From positions 382,501 through 446,500 of the forward strand of contig NZ_JACGAG010000001.1 of assembly GCF_014050525.1 (NCBI RefSeq): a stretch of 64,000 bases of DNA, written 5' to 3'. The stretch comes from Clostridium sp. cel8 (GTDB taxonomy: Bacteria > Bacillota > Clostridia > Clostridiales > Clostridiaceae). The translations under genes and the position numbers were made by a program. Position 1 is the stretch's first letter. Every line of letters begins with the position of its first letter. Of this stretch, positions 63,302 to 64,000 are shown piece after piece. The notes beneath the pieces were generated by a model, which was given only the letters and a program-made list of their open reading frames with translations, had not been told where the DNA came from and ran no database searches.

Positions 63302-64000
63302 TTACTCATTCAAAAAAATATCTTCTGCTATATTAACTGTTTCCTTCGCATCTCTTGCATAAAAATCTGCTCCTATCATATCTGCATATTCTTGATTTAA
63401 AACTGCACCTCCAACTACTACTTTACAATTAAGACCGCTTTTTCTAATTTCATCTATTGTCTTTTTCATATTTACAACAGTAGTAGTCATAAGTGCACTA
63501 AGTCCTACAAGTTTTATATCATTCTCTCTTATTGCATTTATTACTTTTTCTATGTCCACATTTTTTCCAAGATCTATAACCTCAAATCCATAGTTTTCAA
63601 GAAGAACCTTAACTATATTCTTTCCTATATCATGTACATCCCCCTTAACTGTTGCCACAACTACCTTACCCTTTGAAATAGTGCTATGTCCACCCTCTAA
63701 TATTTTCTTCTTTATAACTTGAAAGGATTTTTTTACAGTTTCTGCAGACTGTATAAGTTGAGGAAGAAATATTTCTCTAGTTTCATATTTTTCTCCTACT
63801 TTATCTAAAGCCGGAATTATATATGAATTCACTACTTCAAGAGGCTCTTTTGATTTTAACAACTCTTCTGATGCTTTCATTGCTCTATCTTCTATGCCAT
63901 CTATAATTATTTGCCTTAAGTCATAGGATTCATATGTCTTAGTTTCATTCTTATCTTTTTTCTCGTCTTCTTTTTTATCCACAGTGTTGATAACTTCTCT
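63302..64000 (-). CDS. Cobalamin-binding domain of a probable methionine synthase MetH (5' end outside window)
   Basis: The frame is open to the right edge (233 codons visible). It has a four-helix cap domain (LRQIIIDGIEDRAMKASEELL onward) and a B12-binding Rossmann domain with GDVHDIGKN, whose His is the lower cobalt ligand, VGLSALMTTT and VVGGAVLNQEYA. A Lys/Glu/Asp-rich linker precedes the cap. The only nearby start, GTG at 63982, has no ribosome site and the frame continues through it, so this is most likely the C-terminal domain of a multidomain protein such as MetH (homocysteine and pterin domains beyond the edge). A free corrinoid protein of the MtaC/MtbC kind is the alternative. Confidence 0.8.
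   Translation of the reverse strand, partial: REVINTVDKKEDEKKDKNETKTYESYDLRQIIIDGIEDRAMKASEELLKSKEPLEVVNSYIIPALDKVGEKYETREIFLPQLIQSAETVKKSFQVIKKKILEGGHSTISKGKVVVATVKGDVHDIGKNIVKVLLENYGFEVIDLGKNVDIEKVINAIRENDIKLVGLSALMTTTVVNMKKTIDEIRKSGLNCKVVVGGAVLNQEYADMIGADFYARDAKETVNIAEDIFLNE

Overview
The window is AT-rich DNA from an anaerobic, spore-forming Firmicute, most likely a Clostridium. Supporting signs are strong AGGAGG-type ribosome sites, heavy ATA/AGA codon use, GerA-family germination genes, a glycyl radical enzyme, a B12-dependent ribonucleotide reductase, many PTS sugar systems and a sigma-54 activator of the LevR type. About 56 protein genes and one frameshifted gene are supported. I saw no tRNA, rRNA, CRISPR array, insertion sequence or prophage gene.

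Layout. 1-2940: a two-component system (response regulator, then sensor kinase) followed by a membrane-anchored protein cut by the left edge. 3064-7503: MarR regulator plus a heterodimeric ABC exporter. 7722-11055: nadE, nfeD and an SPFH/stomatin gene. 11145-12731: ClC transporter. 12879-16597: germination genes, with the B subunit divergent from the A and C subunits. 16671-22805: CvfB-like RNA-binding protein, P-type Ca2+ ATPase, YaaR protein, LysM/M14 peptidase and gamma-carbonic anhydrase. 22875-28160: two RpiR regulators and an alpha-glucoside PTS operon (IICB, 6-phospho-alpha-glucosidase, IIA). 28381-33427: LevR-type activator with a IIB-IIC-IID mannose-family PTS. 33607-36870: a complete mannose-family PTS (IIAB, IIC, IID) with a DUF956 (ManO) gene, behind a clear sigma-54 promoter and 21-bp-spaced upstream repeats. 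37288-43226: glycyl radical enzyme, its activase, a fructose-6-phosphate-aldolase-like transaldolase, a Gfo/Idh/MocA oxidoreductase and a divergent DeoR regulator. 43302-50478: tagatose-6-phosphate pathway (lacC, aldolase, lacB, lacA), one intact and one frameshifted lacR, and a galactitol-family PTS. 50991-54032: class II ribonucleotide reductase behind two NrdR boxes. 54309-59591: small membrane protein, AcuI-type reductase with divergent MarR, EamA transporter, an AsnRS-derived asparagine synthetase with divergent AsnC/Lrp regulator, and a DUF378 protein. 59655-62188: argG-argH. 62514-64000: TIM-barrel protein and the cobalamin domain of a probable MetH, cut by the right edge.

The core, 22.8-50.5 kb, is a sugar-catabolic island: four PTS permeases, each next to its own kind of regulator (RpiR, LevR, DeoR/LacR). 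The most interesting locus is 37288-42288. Its gene set (PflD-sized glycyl radical dehydratase, activase, FSA-type aldolase, oxidoreductase resembling anhydrofructose reductases in family) matches what is needed to degrade 1,5-anhydrohexitol phosphates by the radical route described for E. coli PflD/YbiW, with a mannose-family PTS immediately downstream as a possible importer. That substrate assignment is inference.
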